Assembly (NCBI RefSeq): GCF_013373865.1
Contig: NC_050476.1
Span: 4,758,501 to 4,822,500 of the forward strand
DNA from: Monomorium pharaonis
Taxonomy: Eukaryota; Arthropoda; Insecta; Hymenoptera; Formicidae
Reading direction: 5' to 3'
Length of the DNA: 64,000 nt
The position numbers were made by a program, and so were the translations under genes. The notes under the pieces are model-generated. The model saw only the letters and a program-made list of their open reading frames with translations, made no database searches and was not told the origin of the DNA. Below, piece by piece: positions 34,591 through 48,313 of this stretch (its first letter is position 1; the number at the start of each line of letters is the position of its first letter).

Positions 34591-37500
34591 TATAATTTGA
34601 TGTAAATTTAATATAATATATTAATAGACTATCTACCTATTGTCAAAACTATGAAATATTTAAAAAAACTACCCGAGGTAACGCATCTTTTTGCTTAAAA
34701 GTTAAAATAAGTTTATGTTATGTAATTAATAGAAATCTGAATTAATTTGATTCGATTTGTGGACGAATAGTACGTACATTTCTAATTAGCGTGATTATTG
34801 TTTAAAATGACTAAATATATTCCATGATCCGCGAAAATTGTTCTTGTATGCGCTATTTGCAGCGCGATGCGTAACCCGCGATAATGTCTACAAATGAAAT
34901 TAACGGTGCCCGGCATGTTAATAATGCATTTAGATATACTCTTCATACGCGATAATTAAAAGATTTACCGGATAATGCAGGTGCCCGCTAAGAGCCGATG
35001 GGCTGGCAGATAGTTTGCCAAATATAATTCACGTATTACGCGCATTTAATGCACATAGAGTATGCATTGCAAGCACATAATGTAAGAGGTACAGAATGAA
35101 AATCAATAGCAGTGTTGTGGGTACGCTCAATCTATTTAAACGTACGTTTTGATAATTGAACACTAATAATATGACACAGCATCAATAATGACCTTTCACT
35201 GTTATTAATTAATTATCTATTATAATGCAAAAGCGCACTTTCCCTGTTATAAGATAAAACTTTCGTGTATAGATTTTGCTTCCACGTGTATAGCTTTTAT
35301 ATTACAACGATTAATGATTTTTCATTGTTCGAAATATTTGAAAGAGATAACAGTCAGAGATGCATACTCATTTATTTTGAATCGTTATGAAACGAAGCAC
35401 GTGTCGACTAAGGATAAGCTTCATCTTCAGAGCGGTAACACTACCCGTTACAAAAATTTCTTTGCCTTGTTTCATGTCATAAGGATGATCAATGACGACA
35501 GAAAATGACACTGGCCGCGCATACATATCTCTTTTTTTCCTACAAGTATGCGATGTGGAGACTTTCTATTAATCGCTTCCGCTAGCTTACGTCTACATTG
35601 CATGATTATATACAGAATTCTGCTCGAGTTTAGCCAGTTGATTGAATACTTTCGTAGACTCTCTTACATGATTCAACAAATTCCTCTGTAAAATTACAAT
35701 TATCAAAAATTTCTTTAAAATTATCATATTTTCTTTTAACAAGCATTTCTCTGCAGAAAATTAGATTATTGATATATAAAAATATGACGTAAAGTATCAA
35801 ATGTAAATTATAACTTTCCTAATTTATGAATTTCTATATACTTACATAACCTATTAGAATCAAATTAATATAATATTGATTAATATATTATTAAATACAA
35901 TACAGTATTTATTTTATTTTTGAATTCTTTTTTATTATTTTCTATTCTATTATAAAAATAAACTGACATTACGGGGTATATTCAAGTTTCGATTTTAATC
36001 TCCACTATTCTAAAAAACCATCAAAATTTAGCCAATCGATAAGTTACAAATATGAACAATGATTCACGATTATGAGAAACATTTTTTCGGAGGAATTTCT
36101 GTACGACAAAAAACTTTCAGGTAGTTTGAAATAATATATATAAAGGATTAAGCTAATATGTGTGTGTATATCTATTGCATGATCGCTAGAGATGGAATGA
36201 TACTACGAATTGAAACATTATACGAACAATTTACATAATGTTGACTTGTAATTATCTCATTGCAATTATATTCGATGTATTACGTTACAATCGGCATAAT
36301 TAATATGCGCATTATTAAACCTAAAATAATAAAATAATAAAGTTGTATAAATTTACTTTAAATTATTATGATTGATATGTTTCTCATTAATAAGAACATT
36401 AGCACTGGAAGCAATTTATCTATGCTTCTTGTTTTGCTTTTATTAATGGGCCGCGGTTTCTTTATTTTTCATAGTACTTTTGTACTACACGATTTAACTT
36501 ATCTAACTAAAAACTTATATTAAAAATACAATTTTTGTTCATGTGCACTACTAACATGTTTAAGTCAATTTAAATGTTAATTTTGAAATTTCGTTAGCTT
36601 GAATCTCAAGTCAAATTTCACGTGAATAATTATTTCTCAAAAGTCTTAGCCGTTGTCCAAAAAGTGACTGTTGAACAGTTCGTGTTTCAAATAATGAATC
36701 TTTATTCTCGAATAGTTTATCTTGAGACAAGATCAAAGTAATGATTACGAATGTAGAGAATAAAAAGCCATGCCCATGTTACGTTAATGAAGTACCGTGT
36801 AGCGAAATGTCTGATCGCACCCGGACGTTTCGCTATATCGACCGCAAACTGCCCTATCGAAACGAGGAAGCTGCAACAGCATCGGATAGGCTCCCAAAGC
36901 ATCGGGAAAAGCAATATGCGCCGGGTCAATACCGCAAATAGTCTCGATCAGCATATTCGTGGATTAATATGACGTTCAGGTAGGTAACGTACCATCCAGA
37001 GTTGTATGCCCTGCAACTTTGACCACTCCCCCTCCCTGTGCCCCGCGTCTCACCCGGCGGCGGCCGAAATTGTTTCGAATTCTGCCGCTGGCGAGTAAAC
37101 CGCAACTGTATCGACCAGTCGAATCCTAGAAGCAATTGGGTCGTTTCAATTAACAAAACTAAATTTTCACTGTTTGTTAGGCTTAAAAACGCGACGATTT
37201 ATTGCGAGAAATGCTGTGGACCCGTCGATCAGGCCGCGAAAAGATGGCCCGTGCGCACGAAAACTATCCGCGAAGATAATTAGTCAATTGGATTTTCGGG
37301 GATAACGAAGCACCGTTGCTGCTGACTGAACGTCAATACGATCGGAAGATTAATTAGGTATCATGCGTGGCCATACGTACGTAGCCGAACGGATTTGGTC
37401 GATTTATTTCCGTAGGGTCGTAAGTTATGTACAATTATTTAGTTGAATTCAGAGATTTTTTAAATAATTGCATAAAACTATTTCAAAGACATTCCGATTA

Positions 37501-37655
37501 ATGTTATGGTAAAACATTGTAAACAAATTTTGTTTTACAATATTTATTTTTTAACAATTAAAATATAAAATTATTATTTTATGCATTAAACACTTATCTT
37601 TCCTTTCTTTCTCTTTTTCGTTTGAGTATTGTTCCAAAGCGTTGAATAAATGGCA

Positions 37656-37658
<3 letters not shown>
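34591..37658. other. Gene-free stretch
   Basis: AT-rich, with one GC-richer patch at about 36.8-37.3 kb that carries overlapping frames on both strands but no recognisable protein. No promoter or RNA gene is supported. Confidence 0.45.

Positions 37659-37738
<80 letters not shown>
37659..37738 (+). repeat. (CT)n microsatellite, about 40 uninterrupted units
   Basis: A pure CT dinucleotide run of about 80 bp. In insects such CT/GA tracts can be GAGA-factor sites, but its purity points to recent slippage. Confidence 0.95.
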
Positions 37739-37740
<2 letters not shown>

Positions 37741-40700
37741 GTATTATTAATTATATTTACTCACATCAATTAAATACTCTTTGCATATATAATTAAAGCG
37801 AAATACAAAATTAAATCAATTTATTAAAGAAGAAATCTATTTAATGCACATATGTTTTGAGAAATAATTTGAAAATAATTCTCAATTAATATCGCATTAG
37901 CTAGAGCTTATGGGTTTTTGTGAAATTCTGAATGTTCCTTTCATCCCGTCGAAATCAGCGCGCGTAATAGTCGATACAGTCGATGGCTTTACCTAATCTG
38001 ATGAACAAACATTCTATAACGTATTTTAGAGCCGCTAAAATTCAATTCTACGGATCCTACGAACGCACGTTCTCGTGAAGACGAGATTCTATTGGCACCG
38101 CAATGTTATTGGATCGTAGCACAGACCACGAGACTCTTTGTTGGAATAAAGATTCCTCGGCTTAGCATTCTTCACAACTGTCCTCGGAAGTAGTCAGAGT
38201 CTTGCTTGCTCACTTACTCGGAAGTGGCTATCGTCTGTATAAGTTGCGCAGTATACGTACGCGCTCGTCTCTGTGGTGGTATGTTCTTGCAATCGTAGTC
38301 GTCTGAGTTATTTGGCTTACCCCACGAAGGTTGATAGAAGTATTGCAAGAATATTCCCGACGATCTTTGCGAAACTATTCCAAGGACGCTCGTTGGATTT
38401 TAGAATTCTTCGATTCGTGATGGCAATTGTTCGAAGGCAAGTCTCCAATTGCTTTGCCAGATTTATTGAATTATGCGTATTTCTCTGAGAGAAATTGATT
38501 CAAATTAAACTGCTGTAATGAAACGTAGGAAGCAGACATTTACCCATTATACTAAATGAAAAATTTTAAACCAGTTATTTTATTTTTTACATCTATCTGT
38601 TTGGAAGAGAAAATATTAATGATGTGATCGTAATTTATGAAAAATATACAACAGATAATGTAAAAATTTGTCGTTATACAATGCTCAAGCAAAGATACAC
38701 GATAATAGCGTCGCTCTCATAGGATTTCTGCAGATAATGGGAACACTTTCTAGGGCTTAACGACATAGCTTTGTTAGATTATCGAAGCTGGCAGCTCTAT
38801 TGGGAATTTCTATGCTTAAAGGATAATTGGGGATTGTGTAGTGCCAGCAAAGAAAGCATCGAGAATGAGATGAGAATAATGTCATCATGGCTTATATCAA
38901 ATACACAATAATCGGCTTCCATGAGTGAACCACTTAATAAGCTAAAGGTTGCGGCATTTGGATGTATAGAAACATGCACTTTGTGGTTTTATTTGTCATT
39001 AAATAAACTTTAGCTTGTTAATGCTTTGATATTACCGATATTATGCTAGGATTAGATAAAGTGGAATAATATGTTTGTCAGACCTTTCGCGCAACAACAC
39101 GAGCTTAATACAATACATGTAATCAAGATTTGAATATCTAAAGCTATAATACATAATGTTATTAATGTAATAATAGCTAGCAATTATTTTTAATGGTAAT
39201 GGAATATTCATTGAATATTTCAATCAACATATATAGCATTAAATATTTTATTAATAATACTTTAAATTATGTACACGTATAAAGGTATGGGAATAGAAAC
39301 GTGTAAAATATTGTATACTGTGAAACAAATGTATGACGTAATGTATGTACGTAAATACTATTATTAAAGATGCATTTAAGAATGAAAATCAATGAAGATG
39401 TATTTTAGAGAGTATCGAATCGCTTTGGATGATCTTCAAGGTTTCTCCAAGAATTGCTGTGCAAAGCGGACTCTTAAAGGGTAAAACGTAGATACTGTGG
39501 CTAGACAGACGGGACCTCGGGGGATTTGAATTGAATTAAGAAGACTAATTTAGGCTTAATCCTCGGGTTAATTTAAAATGGGGAGGTGAGCTCTTAATCC
39601 TGATAGATAAAAGGCAACGACATAGCGACGATGCTCAACGGCGAAGAAACTTTGAGAGATTTCACCACAAACAGAACTATGAGAGCAAAGCGATTAGAAT
39701 CGTGTAATCCTTTCAGAAATAATACACAGGATTTAGAATTCGATTAAATATTCTATATATTTATTTAAAGGATTTAATCAATTTATGATAAAATATGCAA
39801 ATGTGATATTAATTTTTAATTTGCATTGTGTTATTATTGTTTTGATTAAAACATTAAGTTTCTAACTCTCTTTTACAATATTTTAATATTACTGTCTTTT
39901 TCCTTTGAGATTTTCATCGAAACCTTCTTGCATTCCGTCGTGTCTAAATTTTACACATACCGCTACGCGTGCGGAATTTTTGTCAAAGCGTCTCGTGAAT
40001 AGGCGATGTGCGAATATTTCAATTTGAAATACTTGTGCCTTTTGTTGCATTACACTTTATTCAATAGACGAACTCTTACAGTTTTTTGTGACAAAAAAGT
40101 ACCATAACGAGACTATATATGATGAAATTGGATTTTTTCATACGTATATGTCTTTGGAAAGAAATAAAATTTGATTAATTGATTTTTTAGTAGCAGTATA
40201 TTATCACAGTTTGTTACTAGTAAAGAGTAAGTCGCAGCATGAAATATTTTGATGTTATTACGTTCACTTGTCTAACATTAAGAATTTAGATCATCTGTAA
40301 GTTTATTTAATTAGCATTACTTCCTTCACTGCCGAATCGTCTTACCTCATTCAAAGCGAGGCAAGAACTGTCTACTATCTTGCGGAAATTAGTTCTATCT
40401 TTTGTCAAACAAGACAAAAGTGACAGCAACAGGAAAGTCAATTAACAAGATTAAAGCGAGCGAGAAGTTCCCTGAAATATTTCGTGAAACGTGACGAAAA
40501 TTATTAATACAAGTTAGTTGTTTAAAGAAGCTATTTAAAAATTATATATATATTACCAGTTTCTTTTGATTATTATAGGGATTAAATAAAATAATAAACT
40601 GTCGATAAATAGTGATTAAATAAATCGCGCTGAATATTAATTTATTAATTTATCTAATCCTAAAACTTTTTGTTCTGTATAAAATGCATGTTGCTCTCGT

Positions 40701-41620
40701 ATTGTTACAGCTCGACTTATTTTCCCCATATTTATTTTTATGTTTCTTTTGTTTGCTTTACTTGTGATTCTTTTAATTCACAAACTTAATTTATCTTACC
40801 TTAATATTCTCTTATAAAATATACACTTTCTATTCTTCTATATGCTCACACTCTAATTGTACTTTCTACATACTTATTCATATGCTTTTTCATTCGTTTT
40901 AATTACATTTACTTATTTACAAAATTCATCTTATTTTCATTTTTTTATTCTTATGTAATAGACACTTTCGTTTTGCTAGTGCTCTCTAACATCTTTTATT
41001 TGTGTATTATGTAACGTTTTGTTCTAATAATAATTAGTTAAAATTGAAATAAAGAAAATTAAATTTACGTTAAGTTACATAATTAAAAATAATAATATGT
41101 TGTTTTTTATTGCAATATTTTTAGTATTCTGAAAGGTTATATTGGATGATTATTTTTTGTGTTTTAAAATATTGTATAACATAGACACAATATTTATTGA
41201 TTTCATTACATTAACTATTTCCTAGTTGCAAGTCTAATCTTTTTTTATTATTAATTATTTTATTATTAAGTACTGTGCGTTTTATTGCATAAGACTATAT
41301 GTGTCATTTGTGCGACAAAATTCGAGCCATTCGTTGTTTTAGTAGGTCGTTACGTTAACTAACCCACATGTCATCATATTATCCTTTAAAACGCGATCGC
41401 GATAAGTAATAAAAAATACATCATATCTCACGATTATTAAGCACTCATAAGTAAATGTTTAACTTACGAATTAAACTATCTAAACGACGACTCTTTATCT
41501 ACTTCCCGCGAATTATTCGTTTGGAATAGAAATTGGTAAAAAATTAGAGTTATACATTGTTTTTCATTTCGAGGTATTTACTCTCCCTACACTTGAGTTC
41601 GGACATACTTCATATTGTAT
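37739..41620. other. Gene-free stretch
   Basis: AT-rich with slight GC enrichment at 38.0-38.4 kb, where a TATAAG near 38238 has no initiator at the right distance. No exon, RNA gene or repeat of note. Confidence 0.45.
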
Positions 41621-41665
41621 TTCGAAGCTTAAAAAACTTTTAAAGAAGCATTTTTAAGCTTCGAA
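41621..41665 (+). repeat. Perfect 15-bp stem hairpin
   Basis: TTCGAAGCTTAAAAA and its exact complement TTTTTAAGCTTCGAA flank a 15-nt loop. The stem is too short for a typical miRNA precursor. No similar copy was noticed in the window. Confidence 0.8.
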
Positions 41666-44485
41666 TATATAATTTGATTATCGTTTTAAGATTGATAACG
41701 CGGAATAATTTCTGAATTATTGAATCGAATTCTCTCTGAGTAATGAAAACTCTCGTTGGTATCAATTACGCATTGATAATTAATTTGAACTGGGAGAGCA
41801 GTGTATTTAACGTATCGTATTTTGTTAAATTTTTCATAACGCCGAGGCTGGTTGAATTTTTTTATTATGTCTTCTCTTTCTCTCTCTACAATATGTATAA
41901 GGTCACTGCGCATCTCATGTTATTTGCGCGACGAGACTTGATTAGGTAGGACACACTTGCTTTGTGTGTCATTGAAACAGGATTACGTCAAGTATAATAA
42001 GACCAAATTAGACAGGTCGGAATATATTTCTTATCTCTCTCTCGCGAGTTTCTCTCTAATTTCAACATAATTGCTTACTACTTCCCGATTAAGATATAAC
42101 AGGTAGAATCGTCGAATTAATTTAAGTTATGAAAAACCGATAAATCGATCGTTTGTTCATAAATGAAGGTTGTACATGAAGTTTTTTTTAAAACATCAAC
42201 ACGCGCATAGCATGCACTAATTATTTTGTAATTCTAACTCTAGAATTGGAAACAATGCAGAAAAGCTTACAGTATATAACTTTATAAAAAATATCACAGT
42301 AACTGTCAAAATGTACAACGACATCCGCTTACGAAGTTGTCGCTTACGCACGCGACACGATTGAGTTTCGGACAACCGGAATAGACGCAACTAAATCGCT
42401 GAATAGAGGTAACAATAAAGACTATTGATTTAATATGGCTTTTTTACATAAAAATTTTAAATTTATGCGTTTAAAATATATTGCGTATTCACAGTGAATT
42501 CTACTTATATATCTTCGGATAATTATATCTTAAATTATTGTATTAATTTGAAACTTTATTAACGCACCATATAGCGTTTAATTATAAATGCAATTACAAT
42601 TTTAAGATATTTGTGCGGTAACTATGTAGTACAATTTTGCTATAAATATATTTGATATATTAATACGATGTACACAGAGATACATTTAAATGAAAAAATT
42701 ATTATTATCCGTATATCTTATCATTCACAATGAAACAATAATTAAGATAAAAAAATGAAGACCTGAAAGGCCTCAGACAGAGGGCACTTATGGAATGAGC
42801 AAATTGTTATCTTTTACTTTATCTTCAACTTGTGAAATTAATCATTTATTATTGTATTATAATGATTTTTTAGATAATAACGACCTTTGTTAAAAAAAAG
42901 GAAAAGCGTTATTTTTAATATTTATTAAATTTTAATTTATAAAGATAAGCATGTTAAATTACTGGAAAGCGTTACGTTTTTTTATTATTTATAACTAGGG
43001 AAAATTTTAATTCAGTCTGGGACTTAATCTCTTCTTCATTGAAACAGTTTCTATATAATTTTGAAAAGTTGCTGGGTTATAGAATAACGTGTCATCCTAA
43101 CAATTAGCTTTAACTATGCTGGTGTCCGATCCGCGGACAGATTTCCTTGGGGGCTAGTTCGCGAATCAACTTTTTAAACTTCCTGCCAGAGGTTCATTAG
43201 TGATAACTCAAGCACGTCTGTCTGCCACGAACGCGAAAACTTCTACCCAAAGGATTGGCAATGTTCTTTTGAAAAATGTGGAGCGGGACTCTTCATGCTC
43301 TTATTCGCATGCTTCTTTTCAACATGCTGTAATTTAGAGGAAAATATATTAGACATATGAAAATTGAGATGCAGTGCAGTACTTTATATAAAATAGGATT
43401 CTACTGGTTATAATACAGAGATGCATTTTATTTACATTTCCTTATCTTCTTGTATTGAAATTATAATTTCAAGAATAATAATTTTGTTACCCTTTGTTAG
43501 TTAATTAAATTAAATTTAATTAACTAAAGATTTTTTTGCTCTGCAAAAATTTAAATAAACGTTTGAAAAAAATTAAAAGTTAATATTAATTAAAATTAAT
43601 GAAATAATTAATTAAAATGTAAATGTAAATTGTTAAGTTAACATTATAAAGAAAATATAATTAACAAATTGTATAACATGTATGTCAACTATTTTATATA
43701 AAAATATTAATAAATTTATTTTGTATGTAATATTTTCTCAGCGTCTAAATAGAAGTTATGCTACAAATTTATTATTAAACATAATGTCAAGAATTTGTCA
43801 TAATGTGAACGTAAAGTATGCGGAAGAACATCTAGAAAATTACTATCTTGTGCTACCTCGAGAAGAAAGTGTATTGCGGGAAGTGCGAATACCGATCGTT
43901 GTTGTTATTACCAGCTATAATTAGTAAAGGCTAAAGATAGGTAGTCTAACCATTAAATGAGACAATTTGCCGTGAGAGTTCTCGAACCATACAAGAGAGC
44001 AGAGGCCGATCGCTTTCAATTTGCGAATCAGAGAGGAATATATGGAGTCCGTGCCTTGTCATTAATCAATCAGTTAATTAGGGTCATTTCGCTATTAGGG
44101 CTCGTTATGGTTTACGCTCTCTCCGCGTTTGGTCTTTGACAGTCTAAAGTGCAGCGGTACTACTATGAGTATTAGGACCGGTAAGTGCTACGATGCATAG
44201 ATTTTGAGAACCGTAGGGTCACACGTATATACGTGTTTCATATATGTCGTATGTAAAATACGAGGTTTATATGAGGTTTACCATATTATGTGAAGTGCTA
44301 ATAATTAGTATAATAATTAATGATTGGGTATAATTTTGTATTAGGTATCATCTTGTATTAATGTTGATTTTCTTAAAATTTAAAAAATCTTTTTTGGCCG
44401 TAGCGATATTATTTGTTGCAATATTGTAGCTGTTTACACTGCGTTTTAGAATTGCATATTATTTTATCGTGCCGTCATTCTTATG

Positions 44486-44488
<3 letters not shown>
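41666..44488. other. Gene-free stretch
   Basis: AT-rich throughout. It contains a near-palindrome at about 43499-43529 (TTAGTTAATTAAATT and its complement). Open frames at 43682-43924 and 43957-44139 have no recognisable content. Confidence 0.45.

Positions 44489-44548
<60 letters not shown>
44489..44548 (+). repeat. (CA)n microsatellite, about 30 units
   Basis: A pure CA dinucleotide run of about 60 bp followed by a short GA run. It makes long His/Thr and Cys/Val frames on both strands that are not genes. Confidence 0.97.
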
Positions 44549-44551
<3 letters not shown>

Positions 44552-46003
44552 AGAGCGCGCGCCCTAGGAAAGCAAGCCGCGGGGCATCGTGCCAGAATCT
44601 CTTCTTCAGCGTCGATAAATTTGGGATTAACACATTGGCGTTTTGAACGCGATGTAAACCACCTGTAAAGTGATGCTCGACCTCGGCATGGTATCTCATT
44701 AACTCTAACTCACGCTATGTGTTTGCGAAAAGGGATAGTTGCGTGCCGCGTAAATGAATCTTGCCGCTCGTTGATTTTTCATTTGTCGGAAAAGTGCGTC
44801 TACGTGTACGCGCATTTACGCACACATACGCATTTTTCTCATCGTGAGAATATCGTGATGAGGAAAACGCGTATGTGATTGCATCGCTGCACGCACATGC
44901 ACGTTATTGTCGTTCCCCGTTCCTCTAATTCTCTTTTTTTTCGACGATTTATCGCGCCGACCATTTGATTCGAAATGCTCCAACGACTGAAAGGGCTTCA
45001 ATGATTTCGACGACACTCAGGGGAATGTTTTATTTTTTTCCATTTTTCTGTCTCTTTTATTTTTCAAGAGTAGCGTTACTTTATGTTCGCGCGCTCCGAC
45101 AGCAATTAACAATCGCGACTATTCTGTGTTTTATAGTAATAAAACATTGCGACAAATGATTACATTGACACTTGAGATAGTATAGTTTCCTCTTATTGAT
45201 TTGACATTTTTATATCATATATCATAATATTTTATATCATATTTTTATAATATACGTTTTATGTACAACACAGTTATTGTTGTTATTCGATTTAATGTAT
45301 TATATTTATTTTTATTTATTTATATTTTGCTGCTGCTAGAAAATACTTTAGAAAAATCTTTATTTTAAATTAAAGATTTGGGGATAAGGCGGGAAGAAGG
45401 ACGTAAATATTAAAAAACTTTTTCTCATAAGCACGCTATAAGGACGTGTGACGAGGGGAACTCTTTGATGACTTGGAAATGTGAGTCAACGTGCCAATAG
45501 ACTGCAACAACTCCCTTTTCAGAGTTCTTTGTCGCGCTGACAACTTTCCTTTGTTATTTTTTTATATTATTAAAAACAAAGGGATATTCTAAACCCTCAA
45601 ATTACTCTCGTATAGCATTTTATTTTGACGGAACACATTTCTTTATAGTTGTAGATATTAATTTAGTCGTTAATAATTTGGACTTGTCTTTGCCAAAAAA
45701 TCGCTCGTACATTATTGACAACGATCATGGATTCGATGTCAGAGAAAATACACACAGAAGCATCGTGACTATTTCATTCTGTACCAAAGCGACGCGTTTT
45801 CTCCGTTTTTCCGGGATGCTTGAACGATTTAAATGCCAGGTGGTCCGTGACAAGAGCGCAAACTGCGATACGATATGTTATCGTTTCGGGAAACCGTTTT
45901 CCAGGCATGCTGGAAAAGCTGCATCGAGCCGATGCCGCGCGGGATGGCGCGGCGCGACGCGACGCAGCATCGCGGATCCCCGTAGGATGACGGCGGGAGA
46001 GGG
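44549..46003. other. Gene-free stretch leading into a GC-rich island
   Basis: A GC-richer patch near 44.55-45.0 kb, AT-rich sequence, then a clear GC/CpG-rich island at about 45.78-46.0 kb directly upstream of the TATA box at 46004. Open frames crossing the island have no recognisable domains. Confidence 0.45.
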
Positions 46004-46046
46004 TATATAAGAGGGATAATATCGTGTCTAGTGGGATTTGTCGGAG
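46004..46046 (+). promoter_or_regulatory. Isolated TATA promoter with possible first-exon donor
   Basis: TATATAA at 46004-46010 follows a GC-rich island. A start is expected at about 46030-46035, where TCTAGTGG is only a weak initiator. A good splice donor (GAG|GTAAAC) sits at 46046/46047, so a very short non-coding first exon is possible. No downstream exon was identified, so the gene is unknown. Confidence 0.4.
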
Positions 46047-48313
46047 GTAAACAGAGTGCACAAGGCTGTTGCAGGCAAACGTATTACCACAGGATATCTT
46101 ATATACACACGCTCGTCCACCGCGCTTTCCTAGCTACTTTCGCTTCCACAACGGCGCTCGCACAGGGATTGCATCCCTCCTCCCTTCATCCGTGCCCTAT
46201 CGGTAAATTCTGCTCCCCTCGTTCATTGCGATTTGTTTTCCAAAGCCGCGAACTGCAGGAGCGCATTCCGCGTGACGTATCGAATGCACTCAGCCCGCGA
46301 GCTGTCGGCTGTACAGATGGTGCATTTACGTTGCATTTCATTACTCCTTGAGTCTGCAAGGCATGAATAAATCCGAGCCTTGTCTGATACAATTTGAATA
46401 CGATGTGAAAGTATAAGTTGTCACGTGTATCTATTCGCGAATGAAATATGACGGACCGATCGAACGTCGCGAGATATATATCAGAGTAAGTTGTTGCGCG
46501 CGGCGGAATGGTAGTTTTTGACTTCGTAAGGATCACCTTATTACTTGGAGCTTTTTAAAATTTCGCGAAAGCGACCTTGGTATCGGAAGCAGGCCAGCCG
46601 GAATAATAGCCGTTTCCTTGCCAAACAGATTTGGCGCCGTTCTACGTTGTCCCTCTATCGCTATAAATTTTCTCCGATAATCTGGAAACTTTTCAAGGTA
46701 ACCTGCAGAAGGATAACCATTGTAGAGATTGCACTTGTTCTCGTGCTTGTGTGAGCAAATACGGCAATACGTATTCTTAGTGTGCGGAAAAAAAAATCTT
46801 TAAGAATTTGAAGCTCAATTCGACACTAAATCCTATTTTTCTAATATATGATTTTATTTCGATAAGGCTACAAGATGTCAATTTTTTTTTATTGCATTTA
46901 ACATACTGTTAATGCCGATAAAAATCATGCCCTTTATCTTTTAATAATATATATAAATTATTAATTAATGTTTTCAATTTTATAAAATTTATCATTTATA
47001 TCGCAAGATGAAAAGGATATTTAAGAGCTGCACCTTTTATTTACTATTTTAGCTGATATGTCAGAAATTAGAATGTCATGTTCAATTTGGAGTTTACGAT
47101 AAAACAAGCTCGTTGGATTCATACAATATGAATCGCGTTTCTCTCGTATTTGACGCCGTCGCGATCGAAGATACGTAGCTTAAATGATGCCGAGGCGGTG
47201 GTGGTTCTTCCTCTCTTGAGGATCGTGCGAACCACCGGCGGATCCGAAAATATCCGACCATTTTCCAGCGGCTGCCATTCCCAGACCACATCCCCGTACG
47301 ATGCCCGCCCTTTCCGCTTCGCGCATTTACGGCGCGCCACTCGATACTCCACCTGATGGTTCATCCATCTTTCGCGAGCTGACATTTAGACATTTTGGCT
47401 CGGCGCTGCCCAATACTCACAAATACTCGCATTCGGCTGACATTTTACGTGCACCACCACTACGGATTATTACCTGTATTTTTAATCACGGAAATGCCTA
47501 ATGAGATGCATTGAAAAATATTGTGAATACATGACAACGTATATTGAATAAATTTAATTTCATAATGATTTTATTCTGCAATATGTAAGATAAAATAAAT
47601 AACAAAAATAATAAAGCAAAGGTCTATTTATAAAAAATACTGATCTATTTTTGATTAATAATTATTGTCAATTATTTTTTATCTGGAGATTAAATTCAAC
47701 TTATCAATTTAAATTTCTGTCAGAATTATTATATTAAGTATTATCAAGTAGATTTCAAGTAATTTTTTCTGCGGAGATTGAACATATTTGAAAAAAGTGA
47801 ACAGCGAAAGTGCTTGAATTTACTCAACTTTGGTGTTGGTTTATGTTTTACATACGCAATAGTATGTCAGTGTAACATGTTCCTTCCAGTTTCTATTCCG
47901 TTGAGTTAACAGAAACAGAACACGCGGATAATATATTAGATATCGTTTCGTGTGATAAGCATCACTTAGTAACGCTTTCACCTTCGTTTTGTAAGCCGCA
48001 TTTTCGTGTTTAACAAGTTTTTTTCATTCAAACATTATGCTTCCGTGTTCATTTTTCAGCTTTTTTTTCTTGCTTTTACTTGCCTATTATTTCCCAAAAT
48101 ATGACGGGATCTTAGCGTTTTAATTAAATACGTCACGAGAGTACGTCACAAGGAGAAAATCAATTTCGAAATTGTTAGTATGAATCCATTGTGTTTATCC
48201 TCAAAGTGAGTAGAGTGCACAATCCAAATTAGACGTGGCTATAGAGGAAGGGGTAAAATTATAGCCTGTGTCTGCAAGTTCATGCGTTCCGTGATAAGTA
48301 CCAGGAATCGTGC
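46047..48313. other. Gene-free stretch
   Basis: GC-richer to about 46.35 kb and again at about 47.15-47.45 kb, otherwise AT-rich. Frames in the GC-rich patches lack recognisable domains or splice-supported structure. Confidence 0.45.

Noticed and set aside
43499..43529. 31-bp AT palindrome as a regulatory site
   Set aside because: Consists only of TTAA/AATT repeats, which arise readily by chance in this AT-rich stretch.
44413..44699. His/Thr- and Cys/Val-rich frames
   Set aside because: Translations of the (CA)n microsatellite.
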